A DNA stretch of 6,598 bases from JABDPF01 sp036351055 (GCA_036351055.1 JAZBOH010000069.1:1-6598), one strand, 5' to 3'. Counted from the stretch's first letter, positions 1-6,598 are shown. Program-made: numbers and translations. The notes: generated by a model not told the origin, from the letters alone.

Positions 1-387
1 GTCCAGCACCGGGTACCGGTACTTGAACTCGTCCACATTCCTGACACGGATGTTCCTGATCGTGCCCGTGGTGGTGACCTCGCGACCCTTCTTGAACACC
101 AGGGGATCCTGGAAACCTTCCTTGCAGGCGATGTAGCGTCCGTTGGTATGGTCTCCCTGGATGGGCCGGAGGTACTTGTCGAGTTCCCTTGAGAGAATTT
201 CGAAGCAGGTTCTGTCGCCGCGGTTCTGTGCGTTGAGAATCACGCCGCCCCAGCGCACCTCGCTGCCGATCACACCCGGTTCGACGCGGGCCGGCGCAAT
301 ATTGGGGAAGTCGCCCTGGATTTGTTCAGGGATCGTGGTGCAGGCCGACAGGGCCAGCAGGGCAAAGGAGTAAATCAGGAGACGCAT
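1..387 (-). CDS. slp: Slp-family outer-membrane lipoprotein, 3' end cut by window edge
   Basis: This reading frame opens with ATG at 387 and stays open for 129 codons to the left edge, so the C-terminus is missing. The N-terminus is a lipoprotein signal: Met-Arg, a hydrophobic stretch, then the lipobox L-S-A-C with the lipidated Cys at residue 16. Residue 17 is Thr rather than Asp, which favours outer-membrane sorting. The mature part matches the Slp/YeaY family of E. coli from memory: IPEQIQGDFP after the Cys, VRWGGVILN near 44-52, then GRYIACKEGFQDPLVFKKGR (83-102) followed by TGTI. Family members usually have about 160-190 residues, so perhaps 40-60 are off-window. A GAGGA ribosome site (395-399) lies 7 bases before the ATG. 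E. coli Slp is induced by starvation and stationary phase; its molecular job is not settled. The gene follows tgpA on the same strand after 61 bp, so read-through is possible. The family call is firm; the exact orthologue (slp or yeaY) is not decided. Confidence 0.88.
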   Translation of the reverse strand, partial: MRLLIYSFALLALSACTTIPEQIQGDFPNIAPARVEPGVIGSEVRWGGVILNAQNRGDRTCFEILSRELDKYLRPIQGDHTNGRYIACKEGFQDPLVFKKGREVTTTGTIRNIRVRNVDEFKYRYPVLD

Positions 388-394
388 GTCGCTA

Positions 395-399
395 TCCTC
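395..399 (-). promoter_or_regulatory. Ribosome binding site of the slp-like gene
   Basis: GAGGA on the minus strand lies 7 bases upstream of the ATG at 387. It is a good Shine-Dalgarno match at normal spacing and supports this start, which also places the lipobox correctly at residues 13-16. Confidence 0.75.
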
Positions 400-404
400 G
401 TTAG

Positions 405-424
405 GATCCAATACTTGTTGGACC
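405..424 (-). other. Small hairpin directly upstream of the slp ribosome site
   Basis: On the minus strand GGTCCAA and TTGGATC can pair over 7 bp (one G-U wobble) around a 6-base loop, CAAGTA. The stem ends 5 bases before the GAGGA site. No run of T follows, so it does not look like an intrinsic terminator for tgpA. It could be a 5' leader structure that affects translation or stability of the lipoprotein mRNA, or chance. The pairing is seen directly; any function is inference. Confidence 0.4.
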
Positions 425-460
425 GCTATTTACACACTTTATCTTACATTATTTGCTGTA
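425..460 (-). promoter_or_regulatory. Possible weak promoter for the slp-like gene
   Basis: The end of tgpA and the spacer behind it are unusually AT-rich for this window. On the minus strand they contain -10-like hexamers: AATAAT, which overlaps the tgpA stop, and TAAGAT just after it. A poor -35 candidate, TTCAAG, lies 16 bases before AATAAT inside the tgpA coding end. None is a strong match, and a stationary-phase (sigma S) promoter, which mainly needs the -10, would fit the known habit of Slp. This is a tentative reading. Confidence 0.25.
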
Positions 461-2431
461 TTTTTTTGGCTTGAAGTCGCGCACGGCGTGTTTCAGCGTC
501 TCGATGGCCGGTGGCGACGGCGAATAGCGATAGCGGGTATAGAGGGTGGATACGCGGCGAATGGCGCCTGCCTCACCGGGCAGTTGTTGCGCGGCTGCAT
601 CGGCCGTCTCCATCGGTCCGTGGGACAGGGAAGCATTAAAGCCCGCGCGCTCCAGTCTCTTGAGGAATTTGAGCCAAGCTTTGCGCGCCGGGTCTTTTTC
701 GCCTGGTCCCTTGATACGCAGCACGACCGGGAATACAACCAGGCTGAACAGGGTGACGGCAATTGCCAGTACCAGGATCAGCCCGCCCGGCGGCAAGTCG
801 CGCAGTCCGAAAGGGGCGAACAGCTGGGCCTGTTGCTTTGCCCCGTACTTGATTACCCAGTCGTTCCAGCGCTGCTGCACGATATCCACGCTGTTTTTCA
901 TGTTGCGCACCCAGGCGTAGTCCAACAGGAAACGCGGGCCGTCCGCGGCGCCAAAGGCGCCGCGGTCAACGCGTGAGGGTGATACGGCTGCAGTTGGATC
1001 GACGGCTGTCCAGCCCTGGCCTTTCAGCCAGACCTCGACCCAGGCATGGGCGTCGGACTGCCGCACCAGCATGTAATCACCCAGTTCATTGAAGTAGCCG
1101 CCCATGTAGCCGGTTACGACGCGGGACGGAATGCCGGCCATGCGCATCATGACGGCAAAACTCGAGGCGTAGTGCTCGCAGAACCCCGCGCGTGTATCGA
1201 ACAGGAATTCATCCACCGAGTGGAAACCCAGCAAGGGGGCGTCCAGCGTGTAGCGGAACGGGTCCTGGCTGAAATACTGATAAGCCCGCTGCACCAGCGT
1301 TCCATCATCCGCTGCTTGCCGCCGCCATTGTTCCACCAGTTCGCGCGTGCGCGGGTTGATGTTTTCGGGCAGGTCCAGCGCGTGCAGTCGGAGTTCATGC
1401 GGCAGGCGGTCCGGGTAGTCCCGGAAATCCGGGTTGGAAACCATGTCGTATTGCAGGAGTTGGAGGACCGGGTCGCGGCGGATGATCTGGTAGTCCACGG
1501 TGATCTTTGAGCCGGGTGGCGCAGCGGTCGGGTAGTCAAGAGCAAACAGCCATTTGCGCTCGTTCGGCTCCAGTTGCACGGAATAGCGGTACAGGTTCTC
1601 GACGTTCTCGTCGGAAATATACTTGCCCGGCAGGTTCCGGCTGTAAAAGCTGTCTTCCCAGGTGTGCCCGTCGAAATTCCAGAACACCGGCCCGCGCCAG
1701 TAGCGCTCGAGGATGTCGGGGACGGGCCCCTCGAACGTGACCCGGAAGGCCGGGCTGTCGTCCATGTACATCTGCTGGATGCTGCCCGGCGACATGGAAT
1801 CGGACAGGCCGCTTTTCGAATCCAGCGTTGCTTCAGGAATGCCCCACAGGGGCGTGGCCAGGCGCGGGAAGAGCACAAAAAATGCGAGCGCCGTCGGGAT
1901 GGCCAGCGCCAGCAGGCGCAGGCTGAAGCCCAGTTCTGAAAACAGGGACGTGCGCACGCGGGGCGGTTCGCCCTGGTGCAGCCAGGTTTCACTGCGTTGC
2001 AGGCGCACCAGCGTGGCCAGCGCCAGTATCGTGACGGCCGTGCCGTATACCGGCATCAGGATGCCCTGCGTAAACAGGAACTGGGTGGCGCACAGGAACA
2101 GGCTGAAACTGACAACCAGACGTGCGTCACGAATGCGGTAACACTCGACCAGCTTGAGCGACAGCATCACCGCGAGCAGGCTGACGGCCGCACGGCGTCC
2201 CGACATGTCGGTGTAGGAAAAAAACAACGCGGCCAGGCCGATGAAAGTCAGCGTGTGACGAACGACGGCCGGCAAGGGTTTCCATTCCCGGAATTCGGAC
2301 ATCACGCGCCAGGCCAGGGGGCCGATGGCCATCACGGCCACGGCCGGCGGCATGACCAGCAGCTGTGGCAACAGCGCCAGGGCAAAGGTGGCAATCACCC
2401 AGATGGTCGTTTTCCGGTTCGGCCCGTTCAT
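449..2431 (-). CDS. tgpA: TgpA-type membrane protein with periplasmic transglutaminase-like domain
   Basis: The 660-residue product has the full architecture of TgpA of Pseudomonas aeruginosa, which is a few residues longer. The N-terminal DUF3488 part holds about six hydrophobic segments (roughly 10-40, 58-73, 81-95, 104-124, 127-142 and 171-190). A soluble transglutaminase/papain-like domain follows, then another membrane segment near 549-571, and a C-terminal DUF4129-like tail at about 580-645. The catalytic triad is complete: Cys418 in RAGFCEHYASSF, His462 in SDAHAWVEVW and Asp478 in WTAVDPTA. By topology the catalytic domain should face the periplasm. P. aeruginosa TgpA is reported as important for viability; its substrate (cell wall or protein) is not established. 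The ATG overlaps the DUF58 stop as ATGA and has no clear Shine-Dalgarno site, so translation is probably coupled. The identity is clear; the biochemical activity is inferred from the family. Confidence 0.93.
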   Translation of the reverse strand: MNGPNRKTTIWVIATFALALLPQLLVMPPAVAVMAIGPLAWRVMSEFREWKPLPAVVRHTLTFIGLAALFFSYTDMSGRRAAVSLLAVMLSLKLVECYRIRDARLVVSFSLFLCATQFLFTQGILMPVYGTAVTILALATLVRLQRSETWLHQGEPPRVRTSLFSELGFSLRLLALAIPTALAFFVLFPRLATPLWGIPEATLDSKSGLSDSMSPGSIQQMYMDDSPAFRVTFEGPVPDILERYWRGPVFWNFDGHTWEDSFYSRNLPGKYISDENVENLYRYSVQLEPNERKWLFALDYPTAAPPGSKITVDYQIIRRDPVLQLLQYDMVSNPDFRDYPDRLPHELRLHALDLPENINPRTRELVEQWRRQAADDGTLVQRAYQYFSQDPFRYTLDAPLLGFHSVDEFLFDTRAGFCEHYASSFAVMMRMAGIPSRVVTGYMGGYFNELGDYMLVRQSDAHAWVEVWLKGQGWTAVDPTAAVSPSRVDRGAFGAADGPRFLLDYAWVRNMKNSVDIVQQRWNDWVIKYGAKQQAQLFAPFGLRDLPPGGLILVLAIAVTLFSLVVFPVVLRIKGPGEKDPARKAWLKFLKRLERAGFNASLSHGPMETADAAAQQLPGEAGAIRRVSTLYTRYRYSPSPPAIETLKHAVRDFKPKKYSK

Positions 2432-3405
2432 GGTTTGTACAGGGCCAGGATTTCGAGGCAGGCGTCGCGATGCTGCTCGCCGAGGTCGGCGGGCAGGGCG
2501 GCTGTCGGCATTTCCAGGCTGTATGGGATCTGGTGGCGTTCGGCGCGGATGATCCAGGCCGTGAGGATGGACAGCTTCTCCTCCGCGTTCCTGTTGCCCA
2601 GCAGGTACCAGTTGAGTTCGCAGGCCTCTTCACTGGGCGACTCCATTTGCCGCGAGTAAAGTTTTTCATGGCGTGCGCTGGTGCGCCAGGCGATCTGGTG
2701 CAGTGGGTCGCCCGGCTGGTATTCGCGCAGTCCGTGGAAGTGTTCACCTTCGCCGCGGCGGGCGGCGCCGTGTTCGCCCCGGCCCGTTTTCGGCAGGGGC
2801 GGCGGGTTGGTGGCTGGGGCCGGGTACACCAGGCAGCGTGCCCGGGGAATGATCACCGACCAGGCGCGGAACAGGCCCAGGGGGAAACGGTTCTCGATAC
2901 GAAACGGTTCCATGCTGGCCCAGCCACGCGCGCGGGTTTGCTGCGGCAGTTCCAGCTGCCTTGTTTCCGCGGGAGCGATATCGCCGCAGTCCCGCCCTTG
3001 TTCGGAGTAAGCGGTCAGTGCGAAACGGGTACGGGCCTCGTTGTTGCGCAGCAAGACCCGGAAGACCGCTGTTTCATCGCAGAACACGGGCTTGGCAAGC
3101 ACGCCGTGCAGGGTCAGGCCAACCAGGTTGCGGTAGGCGAGCAAGGTGGTCAGCATGGCAATGGAAGCCAGGACGAAACTCATCAGCAGGGTCATGTTGT
3201 TATTGAAGTTGAGACCGCCGATGACCATCAGCACCAGCAGGATGCCGAACCAGAAGCCAAAGCGCGTCGGCATCACGTAAATGTGCCGATATTCGAGGGT
3301 GTGCGGCAGCGCGGTGACGCCGCGGCGCTGGCGGACACGCTCCAGGACCCAGCGATCGAATCGCCCGGTGGGCTGGATGGGGTCGCTGCCAGCGATCGTA
3401 TTCAC
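2428..3405 (-). CDS. DUF58 membrane protein, MoxR partner
   Basis: The 325-residue product has two adjacent membrane segments (about 48-66 and 70-92). A beta-rich stretch comes next, then the DUF58 signature GLREYQPGDPLHQIAWRTSA at 225-244, in which Gly-Leu-Arg-Glu-Tyr and Pro-Gly-Asp are the usual conserved residues. DUF58 proteins are regularly encoded beside MoxR ATPases and are thought to be their partners; some have a von Willebrand A-like fold, but no MIDAS-type DxSxS motif is visible here. A loop rich in Pro, Gly and Arg (about 200-222) separates the beta region from the signature. The start is taken as GTG at 3405, 5 bases after the moxR stop. It lacks a Shine-Dalgarno site, so coupled translation from moxR is likely. 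The next in-frame Met is at residue 45, just before the first membrane segment, and is the alternative start. The stop overlaps the tgpA ATG by 4 bp. Confidence 0.9.
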   Translation of the reverse strand: MNTIAGSDPIQPTGRFDRWVLERVRQRRGVTALPHTLEYRHIYVMPTRFGFWFGILLVLMVIGGLNFNNNMTLLMSFVLASIAMLTTLLAYRNLVGLTLHGVLAKPVFCDETAVFRVLLRNNEARTRFALTAYSEQGRDCGDIAPAETRQLELPQQTRARGWASMEPFRIENRFPLGLFRAWSVIIPRARCLVYPAPATNPPPLPKTGRGEHGAARRGEGEHFHGLREYQPGDPLHQIAWRTSARHEKLYSRQMESPSEEACELNWYLLGNRNAEEKLSILTAWIIRAERHQIPYSLEMPTAALPADLGEQHRDACLEILALYKP

Positions 3406-3410
3406 GGCTG

Positions 3411-4340
3411 TCAGGGGATGGGTACCTGTTCCAGGAGTTCCTGCACCTGGTCAAGCGGGTCCTGGCTGAACCCGGACGGGCTCAGGCGGTGTCTCGCCAG
3501 TGCCGGGAAGATGGTCTTCACGTCTTCCGGCGTGACGAAATCACGGTTGTCGAGGAACGCATGTGCGCGGCTGGCCGCCAACAGGGCGAGGCCGGCGCGC
3601 GGAGATAGTCCTGCTTCGAACCATCGCTCATCGCGTGATTCGGCCAGCAAGGCCTGTACGTAATCCAGCAGGCTGCTGCTGACATGGATTACGTCGCAGT
3701 CCTCCCGCAGAGCCTGTACGTCTGCGGGAGACAGCATCTGGTGCGTGCGGTCGAGCAGTTTGGCCCGGTCCTCTGCCAAGAGCAGGGCTCGTTCCGCTTC
3801 AGGAGCGGGGTAGCCGATGGAGAAACTGAGCAGGAAGCGGTCTAGTTGCGAGTCCGGCAAGGGAAACGTGCCGACCAGGTCAAGCGGATTCTGTGTCGCC
3901 ATGACAAAAAACGGTTCCGGCAGCGCATGTGTTTCATTTTCGATCGTGACCTGGCCTTCCGCCATGCCTTCGAGCAGTGCGCTCTGCGTTTTTGGCGTCG
4001 CCCGGTTGATTTCATCAGCCAGGATAACCTCGGAAAAGATCGGGCCCGGGTGGAGTTCGAATACGTCGCGTTCCCGCTTGTAGATGGACACGCCGAGAAT
4101 ATCGGCCGGCAGCAGGTCGCTGGTGAACTGGATGCGCTGGTAGTCCGAACCGATTACGCGGGCCAGGGCGTGCGCCAGGGTGGTCTTGCCCACGCCGGGC
4201 ACGTCTTCGATCAGGAGGTGGCCGCGGGCCAGCAGGCAACAGAACGCCAGGTTGACCTGCTCGTCCTTGCCCAGCAGGATCTGGTTTACGGCTGCCTGTG
4301 CTTCCTGCAATCGCTGCAGTCGGTTTTCAGTCTCGCTCAT
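3411..4340 (-). CDS. MoxR-family AAA+ ATPase
   Basis: The 309-residue length is typical of MoxR ATPases. Walker A is EDVPGVGKTT (45-54, Lys52), Walker B is VILADEINRA (105-114, Asp109-Glu110), sensor 1 is MATQNP (147-152), the probable arginine finger is Arg168 in SQLDRF, and sensor 2 is LSPRAG (245-250). A C-terminal helical lid follows to the end. All nucleotide-handling residues are present, so it should bind and hydrolyse ATP. MoxR proteins are cytoplasmic chaperone-like ATPases that remodel or activate partner proteins, often with DUF58 or von Willebrand A partners. This gene heads the trio with the DUF58 gene and tgpA, matching the order known in Pseudomonas. The ATG at 4340 has AAGGGA just upstream, and a promoter lies before it. 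The subfamily was not determined, so no gene symbol is given. The substrate is unknown; the DUF58 and TgpA neighbours are the obvious candidates. Confidence 0.94.
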   Translation of the reverse strand: MSETENRLQRLQEAQAAVNQILLGKDEQVNLAFCCLLARGHLLIEDVPGVGKTTLAHALARVIGSDYQRIQFTSDLLPADILGVSIYKRERDVFELHPGPIFSEVILADEINRATPKTQSALLEGMAEGQVTIENETHALPEPFFVMATQNPLDLVGTFPLPDSQLDRFLLSFSIGYPAPEAERALLLAEDRAKLLDRTHQMLSPADVQALREDCDVIHVSSSLLDYVQALLAESRDERWFEAGLSPRAGLALLAASRAHAFLDNRDFVTPEDVKTIFPALARHRLSPSGFSQDPLDQVQELLEQVPIP

Positions 4341-4343
4341 GGT

Positions 4344-4349
4344 CCCTTG
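4344..4349 (-). promoter_or_regulatory. Ribosome binding site of the moxR gene
   Basis: AAGGGA on the minus strand lies 3 bases before the ATG at 4340. Spacing is a little short but the match is good. It is the only clear Shine-Dalgarno site among the three genes of this operon, as expected if the downstream two are coupled. Confidence 0.6.
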
Positions 4350-4381
4350 TCCGGGTTGCGCCGGTGTTTATGGTTGGCCGG

Positions 4382-4410
4382 AGTATAGCATTGTAACGGT
4401 GCGGATCAGG
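4382..4410 (-). promoter_or_regulatory. Extended -10 promoter for the moxR-DUF58-tgpA operon
   Basis: On the minus strand the gap after fadE contains TGCTATACT (4382-4390): TATACT matches the -10 consensus at five of six positions and is preceded by TG in the extended -10 position. A -35 element is weak: CTGATC, overlapping the fadE stop, sits at 16-base spacing. Extended -10 promoters often do without a good -35. The predicted start of transcription is near 4375, giving a leader of about 35 bases before moxR. No operator-like palindrome is evident. Transcription start is inferred, not seen. Confidence 0.6.
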
Positions 4411-6598
4411 CGGCCTCGGTCCCCGTATCCGCTTCCGCAAAGCCCTCGATCTCCGCGCGGGTGAACGCGTCCACTTCGATCACGGCGCGGGCCGCCTCCT
4501 GGGCCAGTCGTACGGTGGTGGCCTGTTCCTCGGTGATCACACCGCTTTCCACGGCCTTTTGCACCAGTTCGCGGTGGTTCTCCCAGGTCACCGGCTCTTT
4601 CAGCGCGTTGCGAATGGCGCTTTCGGCCTGGGTGGCTGTCAACACCAGGTGGAAGGCGGTGTGCACCTGGCCGCTGGCGTCTTCCTGGTCGGACAGGTAA
4701 ACGCCGGAAACCAGCCGGTCACGGGCTTCGTTTTCTGTCAGCAGGATTTGCGCCACGGCTTTGCCGACGCTGTCGGACGGCGGCCTGTAAGAGGAACCGT
4801 AGGGGAAGACGATCCACTTGATGATGCGCCCGAAGCCGGGGATGGGGAAGTTCTGCAGGACACCCTTGAGACTTTCCTGGATGGTGTGCAGGCTGTCGTC
4901 CATGGCCCAGGTCACCAGGGGCAGATCTTCTTCCGGCTGGCCATCGTCTTCATAACGTTTCAGAACGGCACTGCCGAGGTACAGGTGGATCAGGGCGTCG
5001 GCCAGCCGGCCGGACAGTTGTTCGCGGAACTTGAATGTTCCGCCCAGCGTCAGCAACACCAGGTCGGAGACGAAGCAGAACGCGGAGCACATGCGGGTCA
5101 GTTGGCGGAAATAACGCGCCGTGGCTCCCTTGACGGGCGCCCGGGTGGCGGTACCGCTGCTCAGGCCCAGCATCAGCGACCGGACCATGTTGCTGAGCAG
5201 GTAGCCCACGTGACCGAACAGGGCCTTGTCAAACGCCTTGCGCGCACCGGGGCGCGGGTCGCGGGCCGCCTCCATTTCTTTCAGCAGCCAGGGGTGTGCC
5301 CGGATCGCGCCCTGTCCGAAGATGATCAGGGAGCGTGTCAATATGTTGGCGCCTTCGACCGTGATCGCGATCGGCAGGGCCTGGTAGCCACGGGCGAGGT
5401 AGTTTCCGGGCCCGGTGATGACGCCCTTGCCGCCGTGTATGTCCATCGCGTCGTTGATGCACTGGCGGTTGCCCTCGGTCAACTGGTACTTGAGGATGGC
5501 CGACAGCACACCGGGCTGTTCGCCCATGTCCAGCGCCACCAGGGTCAACTGGCGCGCCGCGTCCATCCGGTAAGTGCGGCCGCCGATACGCGCCAGGGGC
5601 TCCTGGATGCCCTCAAAAAACCCGATGGGCATGTCGAACTGTTTGCGGATACGGGCGTAAGCGCCCGACATCAGTGCGGACATTTTACCGCCGGCGGTGC
5701 CGGTGGCGGGCAGTGAAATGGCACGTCCAGCCGCCAGGCTCTGCATCAACATGCGCCAGCCCTGGCCGAGACGGGCCTGGCCGCCAATGACCTGGTCCAT
5801 CGGGATGAAAACGTCCTTGCCCCGGGTCGGGCCATTCATGAACACCGCACCAACGGGCATGTGCCGCTTACCGATTTCGACACCGGGTGTATCGCTTGGG
5901 ACCAGGGCGCAGGTAATGCCCAACTCCACCTTGTCGCCGAGCAGGCCGTCCGGGTCGCGGGCCTTGAAAGCCAGGCCCAGCAGCGTCGCGACCGGCGCCA
6001 GGGTGATGTAGCGTTTGTTCCAGTTGAGCCGCAGACCGAGCGTCTTTTTGCCGCCCACCTTCTCGTAACAGACGACCCCGGTATCGTTCATGCTGCCGGC
6101 GGCGTCAGAGCCGGCGGTGGGTGAGGTCAGTGCAAAGCAGGGGACTTCCTCGCCCCGGGCCAGGCGCGGCAGGTAGTGGTTTTTTTGTTCTTCCGTGCCG
6201 TAATGCAGCAGCAGTTCACCGGGGCCGAGCGAGTTGGGAACCATTACCGTGATCGCGGCGGTGAGGTTGCGGCTGGCCAGCTTCATCACCGCGGCTGAAT
6301 TCGCCTGGGCGGAAAAGCCCAGTCCACCGTACTGTTCGGGAATGATCATGCCGAACATGCGGTGCTCGCGGATGAATTCCCACAACTCGTCCGGCAGGCG
6401 GCGGTGTTTTTCGCAGATCTCCCAATCGTCTGAGCGGCGGCAGAGTTCTTCGACCGGTCCGTCCAGGAAAGACTGTTCTTCTTCGGTCAACGAGGGCGGT
6501 GGGACCTTTAACAGCTTTTTCCAACGCGGACGTCCGGAAAAAATATCCGCGTCCCACCAGGTGGTGCCGGCGTCAAGCGCTTCCTGCTCGGTGGCGGA
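4406..6598 (-). CDS. fadE: Acyl-CoA dehydrogenase, FadE type, 5' end beyond window edge
   Basis: This enzyme oxidises acyl-CoA to trans-2-enoyl-CoA with FAD, the first step of fatty acid beta-oxidation. The frame is open from the right edge for 730 codons to TGA at 4406-4408. Residues are numbered from 6598. The first residues, DAGTTWWDADIF (9-20), are the FadE N-terminal motif. Next come PNSLGPGELLLHYGT, the FAD-binding motif ALTSPTAGSD (156-165, Ser where short-chain enzymes have Glu, as in E. coli FadE), WNKRYITLAP (193-202) and NGPTRGKDVFIP (255-266). The catalytic base should be Glu415 in VEGANILTRS (codon 5354-5356). From about 445 the C-terminal DUF1974 domain is present. E. coli FadE has 814 residues, so about 80 residues, including the membrane segment(s) near the N-terminus, are missing here. 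A TTG at 6490 could be mistaken for a start but lies inside the conserved region. Nothing suggests inactivation. Confidence 0.95.
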   Translation of the reverse strand, partial: SATEQEALDAGTTWWDADIFSGRPRWKKLLKVPPPSLTEEEQSFLDGPVEELCRRSDDWEICEKHRRLPDELWEFIREHRMFGMIIPEQYGGLGFSAQANSAAVMKLASRNLTAAITVMVPNSLGPGELLLHYGTEEQKNHYLPRLARGEEVPCFALTSPTAGSDAAGSMNDTGVVCYEKVGGKKTLGLRLNWNKRYITLAPVATLLGLAFKARDPDGLLGDKVELGITCALVPSDTPGVEIGKRHMPVGAVFMNGPTRGKDVFIPMDQVIGGQARLGQGWRMLMQSLAAGRAISLPATGTAGGKMSALMSGAYARIRKQFDMPIGFFEGIQEPLARIGGRTYRMDAARQLTLVALDMGEQPGVLSAILKYQLTEGNRQCINDAMDIHGGKGVITGPGNYLARGYQALPIAITVEGANILTRSLIIFGQGAIRAHPWLLKEMEAARDPRPGARKAFDKALFGHVGYLLSNMVRSLMLGLSSGTATRAPVKGATARYFRQLTRMCSAFCFVSDLVLLTLGGTFKFREQLSGRLADALIHLYLGSAVLKRYEDDGQPEEDLPLVTWAMDDSLHTIQESLKGVLQNFPIPGFGRIIKWIVFPYGSSYRPPSDSVGKAVAQILLTENEARDRLVSGVYLSDQEDASGQVHTAFHLVLTATQAESAIRNALKEPVTWENHRELVQKAVESGVITEEQATTVRLAQEAARAVIEVDAFTRAEIEGFAEADTGTEAA

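Noticed and set aside
405..424. Intrinsic terminator for the tgpA operon.
   Set aside because: The stem is short and no T-run follows in the direction of transcription. It lies next to the ribosome site of the next gene, so it is listed only as a leader hairpin.
386..976. A 196-codon plus-strand frame with a hydrophobic N-terminus across the slp-tgpA spacer.
   Set aside because: Most of it is antisense to the tgpA C-terminal coding region. The hydrophobic start comes from the AT-rich spacer and the Lys-rich tgpA end read backwards, and no Shine-Dalgarno site or family match is evident.
2428..3405. DUF58 protein as an active von Willebrand A / metal-binding domain.
   Set aside because: No DxSxS MIDAS motif is present. 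The family link to that fold is structural only and does not support a metal-binding claim here.
2365..3663. A 432-codon open frame on the plus strand opposite the DUF58 gene.
   Set aside because: It is antisense to a clear DUF58 gene and the end of moxR. Its composition (rich in Gly, Gln, His, Arg, Ala) is what GC-rich antisense frames give, and no domain or ribosome site is visible.
4341..4405. Terminator after fadE.
   Set aside because: Only CCGG-type short pairings are seen, with no stable stem and no T-run. The region is better explained as promoter and leader of moxR.
4559..5716. A 385-codon open frame on the plus strand opposite fadE.
   Set aside because: It is fully antisense to conserved fadE codons, including those for the catalytic Glu region. 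The translation is low-complexity Gly/Gln/His/Val-rich with no recognisable fold.

Overview
The window suggests a GC-rich gammaproteobacterium. The evidence is a FadE-type (enterobacterial or pseudomonad style) acyl-CoA dehydrogenase, a MoxR / DUF58 / TgpA gene trio like the one known from Pseudomonas, and a Slp-family outer-membrane lipoprotein. Genus cannot be fixed from the sequence alone. All five genes lie on the minus strand and are packed closely, so the longest non-coding stretches are only 61 and 65 bp.

Read in the direction of transcription (right to left), the layout is as follows. (1) 6598-4406 is a long-chain acyl-CoA dehydrogenase, FadE type, whose 5' end lies beyond the right edge; 730 codons are present and roughly 80 are missing. 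(2) 4405-4341 is a short intergenic gap with a good extended -10 promoter and a Shine-Dalgarno site. (3) 4340-3411 is a MoxR-family AAA+ ATPase. (4) 3405-2428 is a DUF58 membrane protein with a GTG start 5 bp after the moxR stop. (5) 2431-449 is a TgpA-type membrane transglutaminase-like protein that overlaps the DUF58 gene by 4 bp (ATGA). (6) 448-388 is a 61-bp spacer with a small hairpin just ahead of a ribosome binding site. (7) 387-1 is a Slp-family outer-membrane lipoprotein whose 3' end is cut by the left edge.

Genes 3-5 form a translationally coupled operon. MoxR ATPases are thought to act as chaperones or remodelling factors together with DUF58 partners. TgpA carries a papain/transglutaminase-like domain that is expected to face the periplasm and has a complete Cys-His-Asp triad, so the trio probably acts on envelope proteins or the cell wall; the substrate is unknown. 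FadE performs the first oxidation of fatty acid beta-oxidation and has no evident functional link to the trio. The Slp lipoprotein follows in the same direction and may receive read-through.

No RNA gene, mobile element, CRISPR array or clear intrinsic terminator was seen. The long plus-strand open frames opposite these genes look like GC-rich shadows. I did not find a convincing undescribed system. The points worth a second look are gene-start and window-edge corrections, the coupled operon structure, and the two intergenic regulatory regions.
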